Positions 26,587 through 33,163 of a DNA stretch of 35,965 nucleotides are shown here, piece after piece. Positions within the stretch are counted from its first letter, which is position 1. Each line of letters opens with the position of its first letter. Below the pieces are notes generated by a model, which saw only the letters and a program-made list of their open reading frames with translations, made no database searches and had not been told where the DNA came from. The stretch lies in contig JAHHGY010000035.1 in the NCBI GenBank assembly GCA_019359635.1, forward strand, positions 1 through 35,965, given 5' to 3'. The translations under genes were made by a program, and so were the position numbers. This DNA comes from Chroococcus sp. CMT-3BRIN-NPC107. Its GTDB lineage: Bacteria; Cyanobacteriota; Cyanobacteriia; Cyanobacteriales; Chroococcidiopsidaceae.

Positions 26587-27005
26587 TTTGAGTCGATTGC
26601 TAGTGAAACGCGCTCGCCCCCTACATCTCGCATTTTGCCTAACACTTGTACTACCTGCTCATAAGGCAATTTTTTGTCAGCTTGCAAAACCACTGTGCCG
26701 TTAGGGTTTGTTTGCAAATAAGCTTGCATTTGTTGATTTAACTGTGCTTCGCTAACGGTGGTACTAGAGACTTCTAGCGTCCCTTGTCGCGTTAATCCCA
26801 CAATCAAAGGGTCGGGTGTCTTTATATCCTTTGCTCCCGCCTTTGTACTAGGTAAATCAATATTTACCGAGCGCTGTTGTACGGTCAACGTCATCGAAAT
26901 AATAATGAAGAAAGTTAAAATCGTCATCAATACGTCCATCATGGGAACCAGATTTATCTCTGGCATTTGGGACTTAGAAGCTCGAAATCTAGAATTTAAT
27001 GGCAT
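26583..27005 (-). CDS. exbD: Biopolymer transport protein ExbD/TolR family
   Basis: The 140-residue protein has one N-terminal helix (about 22-42) with the conserved proton-pathway aspartate D24 in 'EINLVPMMDVLMTILTFFI'. A periplasmic domain with 'VVLQADKKLPYEQVVQVLGKMRDVG' follows. Together with ExbB it forms the proton-driven motor that powers TonB- or Tol-type systems. It lies 6 bp downstream of the exbB gene and overlaps the convergent TonB-like gene by 4 bp at the stop codons. Confidence 0.93.
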   Translation of the reverse strand: MPLNSRFRASKSQMPEINLVPMMDVLMTILTFFIIISMTLTVQQRSVNIDLPSTKAGAKDIKTPDPLIVGLTRQGTLEVSSTTVSEAQLNQQMQAYLQTNPNGTVVLQADKKLPYEQVVQVLGKMRDVGGERVSLAIDSN

Positions 27006-27011
27006 AAAGTG

Positions 27012-27692
27012 TTAATTATTATCTTGTTCCAGCAATCGCTGCGACCGATGGTTAGATTGAGTCGGTTCGTACCATACTTGACGGTAAATTAGTTCTAAAT
27101 CGCTACCTACTCTAGAAAAATAGTCCATTTGCTGCGACTGCAAGCTAACAAAAATGCGGAAAAAAAATAAAGCAATAATGGCTACAATCATGCCCGCCGC
27201 CGTAGTTGTTAGTGCTTCACCGATTCCTGCCGCCGCTTGAGTTACATCACTGCTACTACCACCACCGCCGATTTGTAGACTGCCAAAAGTAATAATTAAA
27301 CCCGTTACTGTGCCTAATAGTCCGAGTAGAGGCGCGATCGCAATTACAGTTTCTAACAGTTTATCTCCTTTTCGCATCTGCACAAATTCCCGATCGGCGG
27401 CGGCTTCCATGGCAAGATGGAAGGTTTCAGGACTAGGCCAGTGGAGTTTGAGCGGTGCTAATAGAAACCTACCAATTGCCAAATTTTGCGATTGTTTAGC
27501 GATTTGTGCTGCCGTACCTAAATCTTTGGGAGCAGCTTTTAGGACATCATGCACAACTCGATCTTCTTGGCTAGTTAGCTGAAACCAAAACCAGCCTCGC
27601 TCAAAAGCACAAGCAAAAGTAGCGATCGATAAGCCCAAGAGCGGGTACATCACCGGGCCGCCTGTAATAAACAAGTCATACACTCTAGACAT
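27012..27692 (-). CDS. exbB: MotA/TolQ/ExbB family proton-channel protein
   Basis: The protein is about 226 residues from the ATG at 27692 (MSRVYDLFITGGPVMYPLL); the frame is open 18 codons further to 27746. It has the three-helix ExbB layout: a first helix 'GGPVMYPLLGLSIATFACAFE', a cytoplasmic region 'EAAADREFVQMRKGDKLLETVIAIAPLLGLLGTVTGLI' and a last helix 'GIGEALTTTAAGMIVAIIALFFF'. The 'APLLGLLGTVTG' and 'GEALTTTAAGM' stretches are diagnostic of the family. It is first of a two-gene unit with exbD. ExbB versus TolQ is decided mainly by the TonB-like neighbour. Confidence 0.92.
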   Translation of the reverse strand: MSRVYDLFITGGPVMYPLLGLSIATFACAFERGWFWFQLTSQEDRVVHDVLKAAPKDLGTAAQIAKQSQNLAIGRFLLAPLKLHWPSPETFHLAMEAAADREFVQMRKGDKLLETVIAIAPLLGLLGTVTGLIITFGSLQIGGGGSSSDVTQAAAGIGEALTTTAAGMIVAIIALFFFRIFVSLQSQQMDYFSRVGSDLELIYRQVWYEPTQSNHRSQRLLEQDNN

Positions 27693-27836
27693 AATTAATT
27701 CACAACTAGCGCGATACCCTATATTTAGCGCTGATAGCGGATACAAGTTATTTATTACGATAAATTAAAAAGGTAAACTTTTGATTAAGTTTATTTAATT
27801 TGATAAAAGAAAAGAACGCTTAAAAAGTATTTCAAT

Positions 27837-29345
27837 ATGGCAAGAGATTTACGGGGATTTATCAAACAGCTAGAAGAAAGAGGGCAACTGCGACGAATTA
27901 GCGCTTTAGTAGACCCAGACTTAGAAATTGCCGAAATTTCTAACCAAATGCTGCAAAAAGGTGGCCCAGGACTATTATTTGAAAATGTTAAGGGTGCAGC
28001 TTTTCCGGTAGCCATTAACTTAATGGGTACAGTAGAGCGAATTTGTTGGGCAATGAATATGCAGCAGCCAGAGGAATTAGAAGACCTCGGCAAAAGGTTG
28101 GGAATGCTCCAGCAACCCAAACCACCAAAAAAAATCGGACAAGCAGTGGAATTTGGCAAGTTGTTATTTGATGTACTTAAAGCCAAACCCGGACGCGACT
28201 TTTTCCCGGCTTGTCAGCAAGTAGTTATTCGGGGCGATGATGTAGACTTGACTCGACTACCTCTAATTCGTCCCTATGTAGGTGATGGGGGCAAAATTAT
28301 TACTTTAGGGTTAGTAATTACCAAAGATTGCGAAACAGGTACGCCCAATGTAGGAGTTTATCGCCTGCAACTGCAATCGCGCAATACAATGACCGTCCAC
28401 TGGCTTTCGGTGCGGGGTGGTGCTAGACATTTACGCAAAGCCGCCGAACGAGGCAAAAAATTAGAAATTGCGATCGCTCTTGGGGTCGATCCAATGATTA
28501 TTATGGCGGCGGCTACCCCGATTCCGGTAGACCTTTCAGAGTGGCTGTTTGCTGGGCTGTATGGCGGTTCGGGGGTAAATTTGGCAAAATGCAAAACCGT
28601 AGATTTAGAAGTGCCAGCCGACTCCGAATTTGTTTTAGAAGGGACAATCACTCCATGGGAAGTAATGCCCGATGGTCCTTTTGGCGATCATATGGGTTAC
28701 TACGGCGGTGTAGAAGATTCGCCCCTAGTGCGCTTTGGCTGCATGACTCATCGACAAAACCCCATCTATTTAACTACTTTTAGCGGTCGTCCGCCCAAAG
28801 AAGAAGCAATGATGGCGATCGCTCTCAACCGCATTTATACTCCTATACTGCGCCAACAAGTGTCGGAAATTGTCGATTTTTTCCTACCGATGGAAGCTCT
28901 TAGCTACAAAGCAGCAATTATTTCTATTGATAAAGCATACCCCGGTCAAGCTAGACGGGCGGCTTTAGCGTTTTGGAGCGCTTTACCGCAATTTACCTAT
29001 ACTAAATTTGTAATTGTGGTAGATAAAGATATAAATATCCGCGATCCGCGTCAAGTAGTTTGGGCGATTAGTTCTAAAGTAGACCCGACACGAGATGTCT
29101 TTATATTACCCAATACGCCTTTTGATACTCTAGATTTTGCCAGTGAAAAGATTGGTTTAGGCGGACGTATGGGGATTGATGGTACAACTAAAATTCCACC
29201 AGAAACCGACCACGACTGGGGTGCAGCGTTAGAATCCGATCCTGATGTCGCTGCTATGGTAGAAAGGCGATGGCAAGAGTATGGTTTAGCAGATTTACAA
29301 TTAGGCGAAGTCGATCCCAATTTATTTGGCTACGATATGCACTAA
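27837..29345 (+). CDS. ubiD: UbiD-family prenylated-FMN-dependent decarboxylase
   Basis: The 502-residue protein matches UbiD throughout: 'MARDLRGFIKQLEERGQLRRI' at the N-terminus, 'PNVGVYRLQLQSRNTMTVHWLS' mid-protein, and 'MPDGPFGDHMGYYGG' where most UbiD proteins have PEGPFGDH. 'TFSGRPPKEEAMMAIALNRI' and 'GLGGRMGIDGTTK' follow. Family members decarboxylate aromatic acids with a prenylated FMN cofactor made by UbiX. In cyanobacteria the likely substrate is 4-hydroxy-3-solanesylbenzoate in plastoquinone synthesis, by analogy with work on Synechocystis. The gene stands alone and is followed by a strong terminator. UbiX is not in the window. Confidence 0.92.
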   Translation: MARDLRGFIKQLEERGQLRRISALVDPDLEIAEISNQMLQKGGPGLLFENVKGAAFPVAINLMGTVERICWAMNMQQPEELEDLGKRLGMLQQPKPPKKIGQAVEFGKLLFDVLKAKPGRDFFPACQQVVIRGDDVDLTRLPLIRPYVGDGGKIITLGLVITKDCETGTPNVGVYRLQLQSRNTMTVHWLSVRGGARHLRKAAERGKKLEIAIALGVDPMIIMAAATPIPVDLSEWLFAGLYGGSGVNLAKCKTVDLEVPADSEFVLEGTITPWEVMPDGPFGDHMGYYGGVEDSPLVRFGCMTHRQNPIYLTTFSGRPPKEEAMMAIALNRIYTPILRQQVSEIVDFFLPMEALSYKAAIISIDKAYPGQARRAALAFWSALPQFTYTKFVIVVDKDINIRDPRQVVWAISSKVDPTRDVFILPNTPFDTLDFASEKIGLGGRMGIDGTTKIPPETDHDWGAALESDPDVAAMVERRWQEYGLADLQLGEVDPNLFGYDMH

Positions 29346-29396
29346 ATATATCTCGTGCAACTTGCCACACAAAGCCTCACTTTATAAAAATCGGAT

Positions 29397-29432
29397 AAAA
29401 AAGCTCGCCTTCAACGATATAAGAGCTTTTTT
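29397..29432 (+). terminator. Rho-independent terminator after ubiD
   Basis: AAAAAAGCTC (29397-29406) and GAGCTTTTTT (29423-29432) form a perfect 10-bp stem with a 16-nt loop. The right arm itself ends in a T-run. It lies about 50 bp past the ubiD stop codon. Confidence 0.85.
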
Positions 29433-29811
29433 GCAGGAGTTTTTTATCTATACATAGGTAGTAGCAGAAATTTTGATTTTTTAAGATAGGTAATTTTTAC
29501 CTTAAAACGTACTACACAATATGAAACTTTGTGCTGTCTAATTATTTAGACCGAATCTCAGGAGATAGTTTTACAAAAATAGAGCGAATTTAGCGGCTCG
29601 ATCTGACAGGATTTAGCCGCTTCCCTAATTTGTCATAATTACGCCAGCAATGTTACGCAGTTAAGCCGATTTCCAGCAGTTTTTGAACAAACCAATCACA
29701 AATATGGGTCGCAAGGCGAAGCTCCGCAATGGTTTTTGGTTTTCTATCTGTAGTGCGTTTGAAGACAATTTGCGGTTCTGTAGCACTTCTAAAAATCTTT
29801 TCCCATAACCC
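29433..29811. other. Intergenic region between ubiD terminator and tRNA-like cluster
   Basis: No intact gene is evident. The stretch contains an inverted repeat, AGCGGCT (29592-29598) and AGCCGCT (29615-29621). On the minus strand there is an open frame that reads like protein but has no start codon (29653-29838, listed separately). This is where a mobile or degraded element may have been lost before the tRNA-like cluster. Confidence 0.45.
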
Positions 29812-29838
29812 TTGACAAATTTGTAATACATTTGTAGT
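29653..29838 (-). pseudogene. Possible degraded coding remnant, unidentified
   Basis: On the minus strand, between a TAG near 29841 and a TAA at 29653, there is a frame of about 60 codons with no start codon. Its translation looks protein-like: it ends 'TIAELRLATHICDWFVQKL', then LEIGLTA and stop, with amphipathic helix character. I do not recognise the family. A longer minus-strand frame over the same region (29661-30212) is rejected because it runs antisense through the tRNA-like genes. This could be the tail of a lost gene; low confidence. Confidence 0.25.
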
Positions 29839-29840
29839 CT
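29812..29840 (+). promoter_or_regulatory. Sigma70-type promoter upstream of tRNA-like cluster
   Basis: A perfect -35 TTGACA (29812-29817) is followed after exactly 17 nt by TAGTCT (29835-29840), which fits the TAnnnT -10 pattern. Transcription would begin near 29847, about 65 nt before the first tRNA-like gene. No other strong promoter is visible before the RNA ligase gene. Confidence 0.55.
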
Positions 29841-29911
29841 AAAAGTAGTGCAAGAGATAAAGAACTCGAGCATCAAAACTATGAAAATTAAATAATTCCA
29901 CATAAGTCTGT

Positions 29912-29986
29912 GGTGTTTGAAGTCAAAGCGGTGGCGACGCTGGTTTGTGGAACCAGTCAAAGCGGTTTCAACTCCCGTCACACACC
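29912..29986 (+). tRNA. tRNA-His(GUG)-like gene, divergent
   Basis: The 75-nt RNA folds as a cloverleaf. The acceptor is 8 bp, GGTGTTTG with CACACACC, including the extra G(-1)-C73 pair that marks tRNA-His; one T-C mismatch interrupts it. The anticodon arm is perfect: CTGGT / ACCAG around TTGTGGA, anticodon GTG at 29947-29949 with T33 in place. The D arm keeps GTC/GAC with GG in the loop. The T arm is GCGGT-TTCAACT-CCCGT, where the near-universal 53-61 G-C pair is T-C. No CCA is encoded. It looks like a real but damaged or specialised tRNA, unlikely to be the housekeeping copy. A small hairpin (CCACA/TGTGG, 29898-29913) overlaps its 5' end. Confidence 0.7.
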
Positions 29987-29989
29987 CTC

Positions 29990-30072
29990 GGAAGATGCCG
30001 GTAAATGGTCGGCTACTGCAAAACAAAAACCAGCGTAGGGTTACACCTAGGTGTTCGATTCCTCCATCTTCC
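29990..30072 (+). ncRNA. Class-II-like tRNA-like RNA with expanded uridine-free anticodon loop
   Basis: It starts about 3 nt after the tRNA-His-like gene. The acceptor is perfect: GGAAGAT with ATCTTCC (7 bp, extendable to 8). The D arm is GCCG / CGGC around GTAAATGGT, with the conserved GG. A T-loop TTCGATT is present, but its stem is poor. Between them lies a possible variable arm (TAGG-GTTACA-CCTA), making the 83-nt length like Leu/Ser/Tyr tRNAs. The anticodon arm is abnormal: CTG (30016-30018) pairs with CAG (30031-30033) around CAAAACAAAAAC, a 12-nt loop without any U, so no T33 and no readable anticodon. It is either a decayed tRNA or a tRNA mimic. Confidence 0.55.
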
Positions 30073-30105
30073 TTATATTCACTGAGCGACGTACACAATT
30101 TATTT

Positions 30106-30178
30106 GGGTGGTTGCATAGCGGGTCGTGTAGCAAATTTTTAATTGGCGCTCTTTGAGGTTCAACTCCTCTATCACCCA
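30106..30178 (+). tRNA. tRNA-Lys(UUU)-like gene, divergent
   Basis: The 73-nt RNA folds as a class I tRNA. The acceptor is GGGTGGT with ATCACCC (7 bp, one G-T). The D arm is CAT/GTG with loop AGCGGGTC keeping A14 and GG. The anticodon arm is GCAAA / TTGGC around TTTTTAA, with one A-G mismatch; the anticodon is TTT at 30138-30140, preceded by T33 and followed by A37. The T arm has GAGG/CCTC around TTCAACT, with a T-T mismatch at the outer pair. The discriminator is A and no CCA is encoded. The weak anticodon stem suggests it is not the main tRNA-Lys. It lies 55 bp upstream of the RNA ligase gene with no clear terminator between. Confidence 0.7.
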
Positions 30179-30233
30179 CTTTATTTAGTAAGTGCGATCG
30201 CATTTCAACCATTTTCTATCATCTAGGTGATTT

Positions 30234-31223
30234 ATGAGTATATTTAAAGTGGAAGTAGTTAAAATTAATAGTATTGATTCTCATCCCAATGCCGACCGCT
30301 TAGATATTGCTACCATTGTTGGCATGGCTTATCAAGTAATTACTGCTAAAGGAAATTTTAAAGTTGGTGATTTGGCTTTTTATTTCCCTATTGATACCGT
30401 TATTCCTGATAACTTTTTAGACAAGTTTGGTATTCGTTCTTATTACAGCAAAAAACTCCGGGCTGCTAAACTAAGGGGTATATTTTCTGAAGGGTTACTT
30501 ATTCCTGTTGATGCAGATTTCAAAGGCAATATAGGCGATGACGTTACAGAATATTTCGGCGTAACTAAGTACGAATACCCCATACCTCAAAATATGAGTG
30601 GGGATGTCGAATTTCCGATCGGACAATATAAGTTTCCTAGTCCCGAACATCTCAAACGTTACCGCGATGTTTTACAAGTAGGAGAAGAAGTAGTAGTTAC
30701 TGAAAAAATCCACGGTACTAATTTCACAGTGCTAGTTGATGAAGACGGTACTCATATCAGCAGCCATAACTACTTTTGGAAAAATAATACTGTCAATAAA
30801 AACTTAGTTTATATTCGTGCTTACAACGAGCATGAGTTCTTGCAAAATCTGCCTGTAAACACTCAAGTATTTGGAGAGATATATGGCGTTCAAGATATTA
30901 AATACGGCTTATCTAACGGTAAAATAGGAATAGCTATATTTGCAGTTAGAAATAATGGCAGATTTTTAGATTTTGAAGAATTTAAAACTTTTTGCAACCA
31001 ATACTCTTTACCCCAAGTTCCTGTACTTTATAAAGGTGCTTATAGTTGGGAAGCAGTATCGCAATATAACAATGCTGATAGCGTTGTGGATAAAAACTCG
31101 ATTATGGAAGGTGTGATAGTTCAACCTGTGAGAGAAAGAACCCACCTGGAAATTGGTCGAGTAATATTGAAGTTAATTAGCGATCGCTATTTGCTGCGCT
31201 CTGGTGGTACAGAACTACACTAA
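30234..31223 (+). CDS. RNA ligase, Rnl2/DraRnl (Rnl5)-like, with N-terminal OB-type domain
   Basis: The 329-residue protein is an ATP-dependent RNA ligase. Nucleotidyltransferase motifs appear in order: motif I TEKIHGTNF with the AMP-accepting lysine K158, motif III FGEIYG (E215), motif IIIa around IGIAIFAVRN (231-240), motif IV MEGVIVQP (E292) and motif V LKLIS (K313). KIHG rather than KxDG is typical of the Rnl2 group. The first 110 residues ('KVEVVKINSIDSHPNADRLDIATI') look like an OB-fold nucleic-acid-binding domain, as in the Deinococcus RNA ligase DraRnl, which seals nicks with a 3'-OH and 5'-phosphate. AGG at 30225-30227 gives a good ribosome-binding site. It directly follows the tRNA-like cluster and precedes an AAA+ gene by 9 bp. 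Confidence 0.88.
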   Translation: MSIFKVEVVKINSIDSHPNADRLDIATIVGMAYQVITAKGNFKVGDLAFYFPIDTVIPDNFLDKFGIRSYYSKKLRAAKLRGIFSEGLLIPVDADFKGNIGDDVTEYFGVTKYEYPIPQNMSGDVEFPIGQYKFPSPEHLKRYRDVLQVGEEVVVTEKIHGTNFTVLVDEDGTHISSHNYFWKNNTVNKNLVYIRAYNEHEFLQNLPVNTQVFGEIYGVQDIKYGLSNGKIGIAIFAVRNNGRFLDFEEFKTFCNQYSLPQVPVLYKGAYSWEAVSQYNNADSVVDKNSIMEGVIVQPVRERTHLEIGRVILKLISDRYLLRSGGTELH

Positions 31224-31232
31224 AACAAGATT

Positions 31233-32441
31233 ATGGGCATTAGACACTTTAGCAATTATGACAGCAATCCTCAGTATCGCGAAGTCAAAGATCGCGATTT
31301 ACTAGGTGCTGGTTGGAAACCATTGCAGCGAGAGCTAGATTTAGGCTATCTTTGGCAAGTTGCAAGTAGCGATCCCGGCGAACTTACTCATCAAACTATA
31401 GACTTAGTTAGCGATCTTGCTGATGCCCTTACTCGTACTAATCATAGCTGGTGGGCAAATTTATTAAACGTTTTTTCTGACTATACTCGTTCAGATATAA
31501 ACGAATTTTGGGACTACATTACTCCCGAACCACCAGCACCAGATTATCGTTACAAAGACGTTTTGAGTACGGTAACGCCTATTACTCAAGAAGTTAGCCG
31601 CGACAGCATTCCGATTGATTACGTTCTCAATCGCTTGCAAGAAATTACCGTGCTTAAAGTGCTAGAAATCTTAGGTCGTCCTGATTCTATTACTCAACGC
31701 TTTCAAGAGCGGTATTTTTATTATCCTGTAGAGCGATTTATTGATTGGAAAAGCTTGGAAAATGTCGGTGTAGTTTTAGCTTATTGGTCTAGATACGAGC
31801 TTTGGCTGCAAATAAGTCATACAGGTTTAACTCAAAGACAATTTACTTTAATTGCTAAAGAATTAGGACAAATAATTAACAAAGCTACTTATAATTTGGC
31901 AGTTATGTTAAGCGGTTATCAAAGCCGTGTGGGAAAGGTTAATAGTCAGTTTCCGATCAATACATTTCCTAGAAATATTCAAGCTTTTACAGATACAGTA
32001 CAGCAGACAATTTTAGAGCAAGATCATTTAGCTGTTTTAGTACAAGGCAATCCGGGTACGGGTAAAACTGCTTGGACGCAAGCGGTAGCTAAAGAAATTT
32101 TGATGCCTTTGGGATATGTAATTTTTATATTAGATCATGACGCGGTAGAAAACTTTGTGCCACCTAGTTATTTAGAGCGTATTTGTCTAATTATTAATGA
32201 GGCTGATAATTTAGCACAGAATCGAGCAAATATAGCCGCTCAATCTAACAATAAAACCGAGCATATTTTAAGTTTGCTTGATGGTACTTTGTATCAAAGC
32301 GTAATTGATGAAGCGGGTATTCAATCACACCAAAAATTAGTTGTGTTGATGACTTGCAATACTACTGAAAGACTAGATCCAGCTATGTTACGCAAAGGTA
32401 GAGTTGATTTAATTTATGAATTTACTCAGCGATTTGTTTAA
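31233..32441 (+). CDS. AAA+ ATPase partner of the RNA ligase
   Basis: The 402-residue protein has an uncharacterised N-terminal region (1-235, helical, Trp/Tyr-rich, no recognised domain) and a C-terminal AAA+ domain. Walker A is GNPGTGKT at 272-279. The Walker B position reads CLIINEAD (317-324), with N322 where the Mg-coordinating Asp is normally found, though E323 is kept. Sensor 1 is MTCNT (N376), and 'LDPAMLRKGRVDL' (381-393) gives the arginine finger/sensor 2-type region as in BCS1/AAA proteases. It lies 9 bp after the RNA ligase gene and is surely co-transcribed. It may remodel an RNA-protein complex or gate repair. Two hairpins follow the stop codon. Confidence 0.75.
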   Translation: MGIRHFSNYDSNPQYREVKDRDLLGAGWKPLQRELDLGYLWQVASSDPGELTHQTIDLVSDLADALTRTNHSWWANLLNVFSDYTRSDINEFWDYITPEPPAPDYRYKDVLSTVTPITQEVSRDSIPIDYVLNRLQEITVLKVLEILGRPDSITQRFQERYFYYPVERFIDWKSLENVGVVLAYWSRYELWLQISHTGLTQRQFTLIAKELGQIINKATYNLAVMLSGYQSRVGKVNSQFPINTFPRNIQAFTDTVQQTILEQDHLAVLVQGNPGTGKTAWTQAVAKEILMPLGYVIFILDHDAVENFVPPSYLERICLIINEADNLAQNRANIAAQSNNKTEHILSLLDGTLYQSVIDEAGIQSHQKLVVLMTCNTTERLDPAMLRKGRVDLIYEFTQRFV

Positions 32442-32447
32442 TAGTCC

Positions 32448-32497
32448 GCCTAGGGTTAAAACCCCAGGCTAATAGCTAAAGTCGGCTGAAGCCGACT
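32448..32497. repeat. Two tandem hairpins (extragenic repeat type) acting as terminator
   Basis: The first hairpin pairs GCCTAGGGT (32448-32456) with ACCCCAGGC (32461-32469), with one A-C mismatch. The second pairs AGTCGGC (32480-32486) with GCCGACT (32491-32497) around TGAA; AAGATTTTTT follows to 32507, so it is a good terminator for the ligase-AAA+ operon. This double hairpin looks like a common cyanobacterial extragenic repeat. Confidence 0.7.
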
Positions 32498-32544
32498 AAG
32501 ATTTTTTGGGTATAGGTACTATTAAAAATAATACCTATATCTAG

Positions 32545-33114
32545 TTAAGGAAAAACATTTGATAAATCGAGGGTTAGAGAAGAAAAATGAGGTAATGCGA
32601 TCGCGTTATTAGGTAAGTAAATTTGTCTATTAGCATACTCAAAACTATCTTGAGTTTGATAAGGCTGACTGTAAGCTTCTAAACAGTTGGCTACTAAATT
32701 AAACAGCCAATAGTCATCAATTCCCGATTCAGAGTAAAGAGATAATTTAGTTTCTCGGTCATATTTTAAAGTGGAATCCGATACCTCAATTACTAATAAA
32801 ATATCTGCAATACTAGGATGACTATCTAAGTAGCGATCGCTACGATTGCGAACTATAGCTAAATCAGGTTCGGGTTCGCTATCTTCACCTAAAATAATTG
32901 GTTCTTGGTTACGTATAGTTGCTTGTCCTTGCAAAAGAGTAAATAATTCACCAAATAACAATGTATTACAAACAGAATGAGGCGTACATTTTGCTGCCAT
33001 TTGGATAATTTGCCCTCTAATTAGCTCAATTCGCTCATTTTCTTGAAAAAAGCCCAACTCAATTAGACGGTGATATTCTGCTAAAGAAAAACGTTTTGGA
33101 GTAACTGAAGTCAT
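32545..33114 (-). CDS. Uma2-family (DUF820) putative PD-(D/E)XK nuclease
   Basis: The protein is about 189 residues from the ATG at 33114 (a TTG at 33126 is also open). It is a textbook Uma2/DUF820 protein: 'FSLAEYHRLIELGFFQENERIELIRGQI' at the start, 'EPEPDLAIV' (D88 counted from the TTG), 'LLVIEVSDSTLKYDRETKLSLYSESGIDDYWLFNL' with E114 and the following Lys. All core PD...ExK-like positions are present, so it may be active. It sits on the opposite strand between the AAA+ gene and kptA, diverging from kptA across about 50 bp. Whether it belongs to the RNA-processing island or is a chance neighbour is unclear. Confidence 0.87.
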   Translation of the reverse strand: MTSVTPKRFSLAEYHRLIELGFFQENERIELIRGQIIQMAAKCTPHSVCNTLLFGELFTLLQGQATIRNQEPIILGEDSEPEPDLAIVRNRSDRYLDSHPSIADILLVIEVSDSTLKYDRETKLSLYSESGIDDYWLFNLVANCLEAYSQPYQTQDSFEYANRQIYLPNNAIALPHFSSLTLDLSNVFP

Positions 33115-33163
33115 GAGTAAAACCAATTAGCTCAGTTAAACAAGTAAATACAATCTAGCATTT

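Noticed and set aside
29592..29621. AGCGGCT/AGCCGCT inverted repeat as a terminator or IS end
   Set aside because: There is no T-run, no matching partner elsewhere and no gene ending nearby, so it is left unassigned.
29661..30212. 183-codon minus-strand frame upstream of the RNA ligase
   Set aside because: It runs antisense through all three tRNA-like folds, and its composition is that of reversed structured RNA. At best its last part overlaps a separate degraded remnant in another frame.
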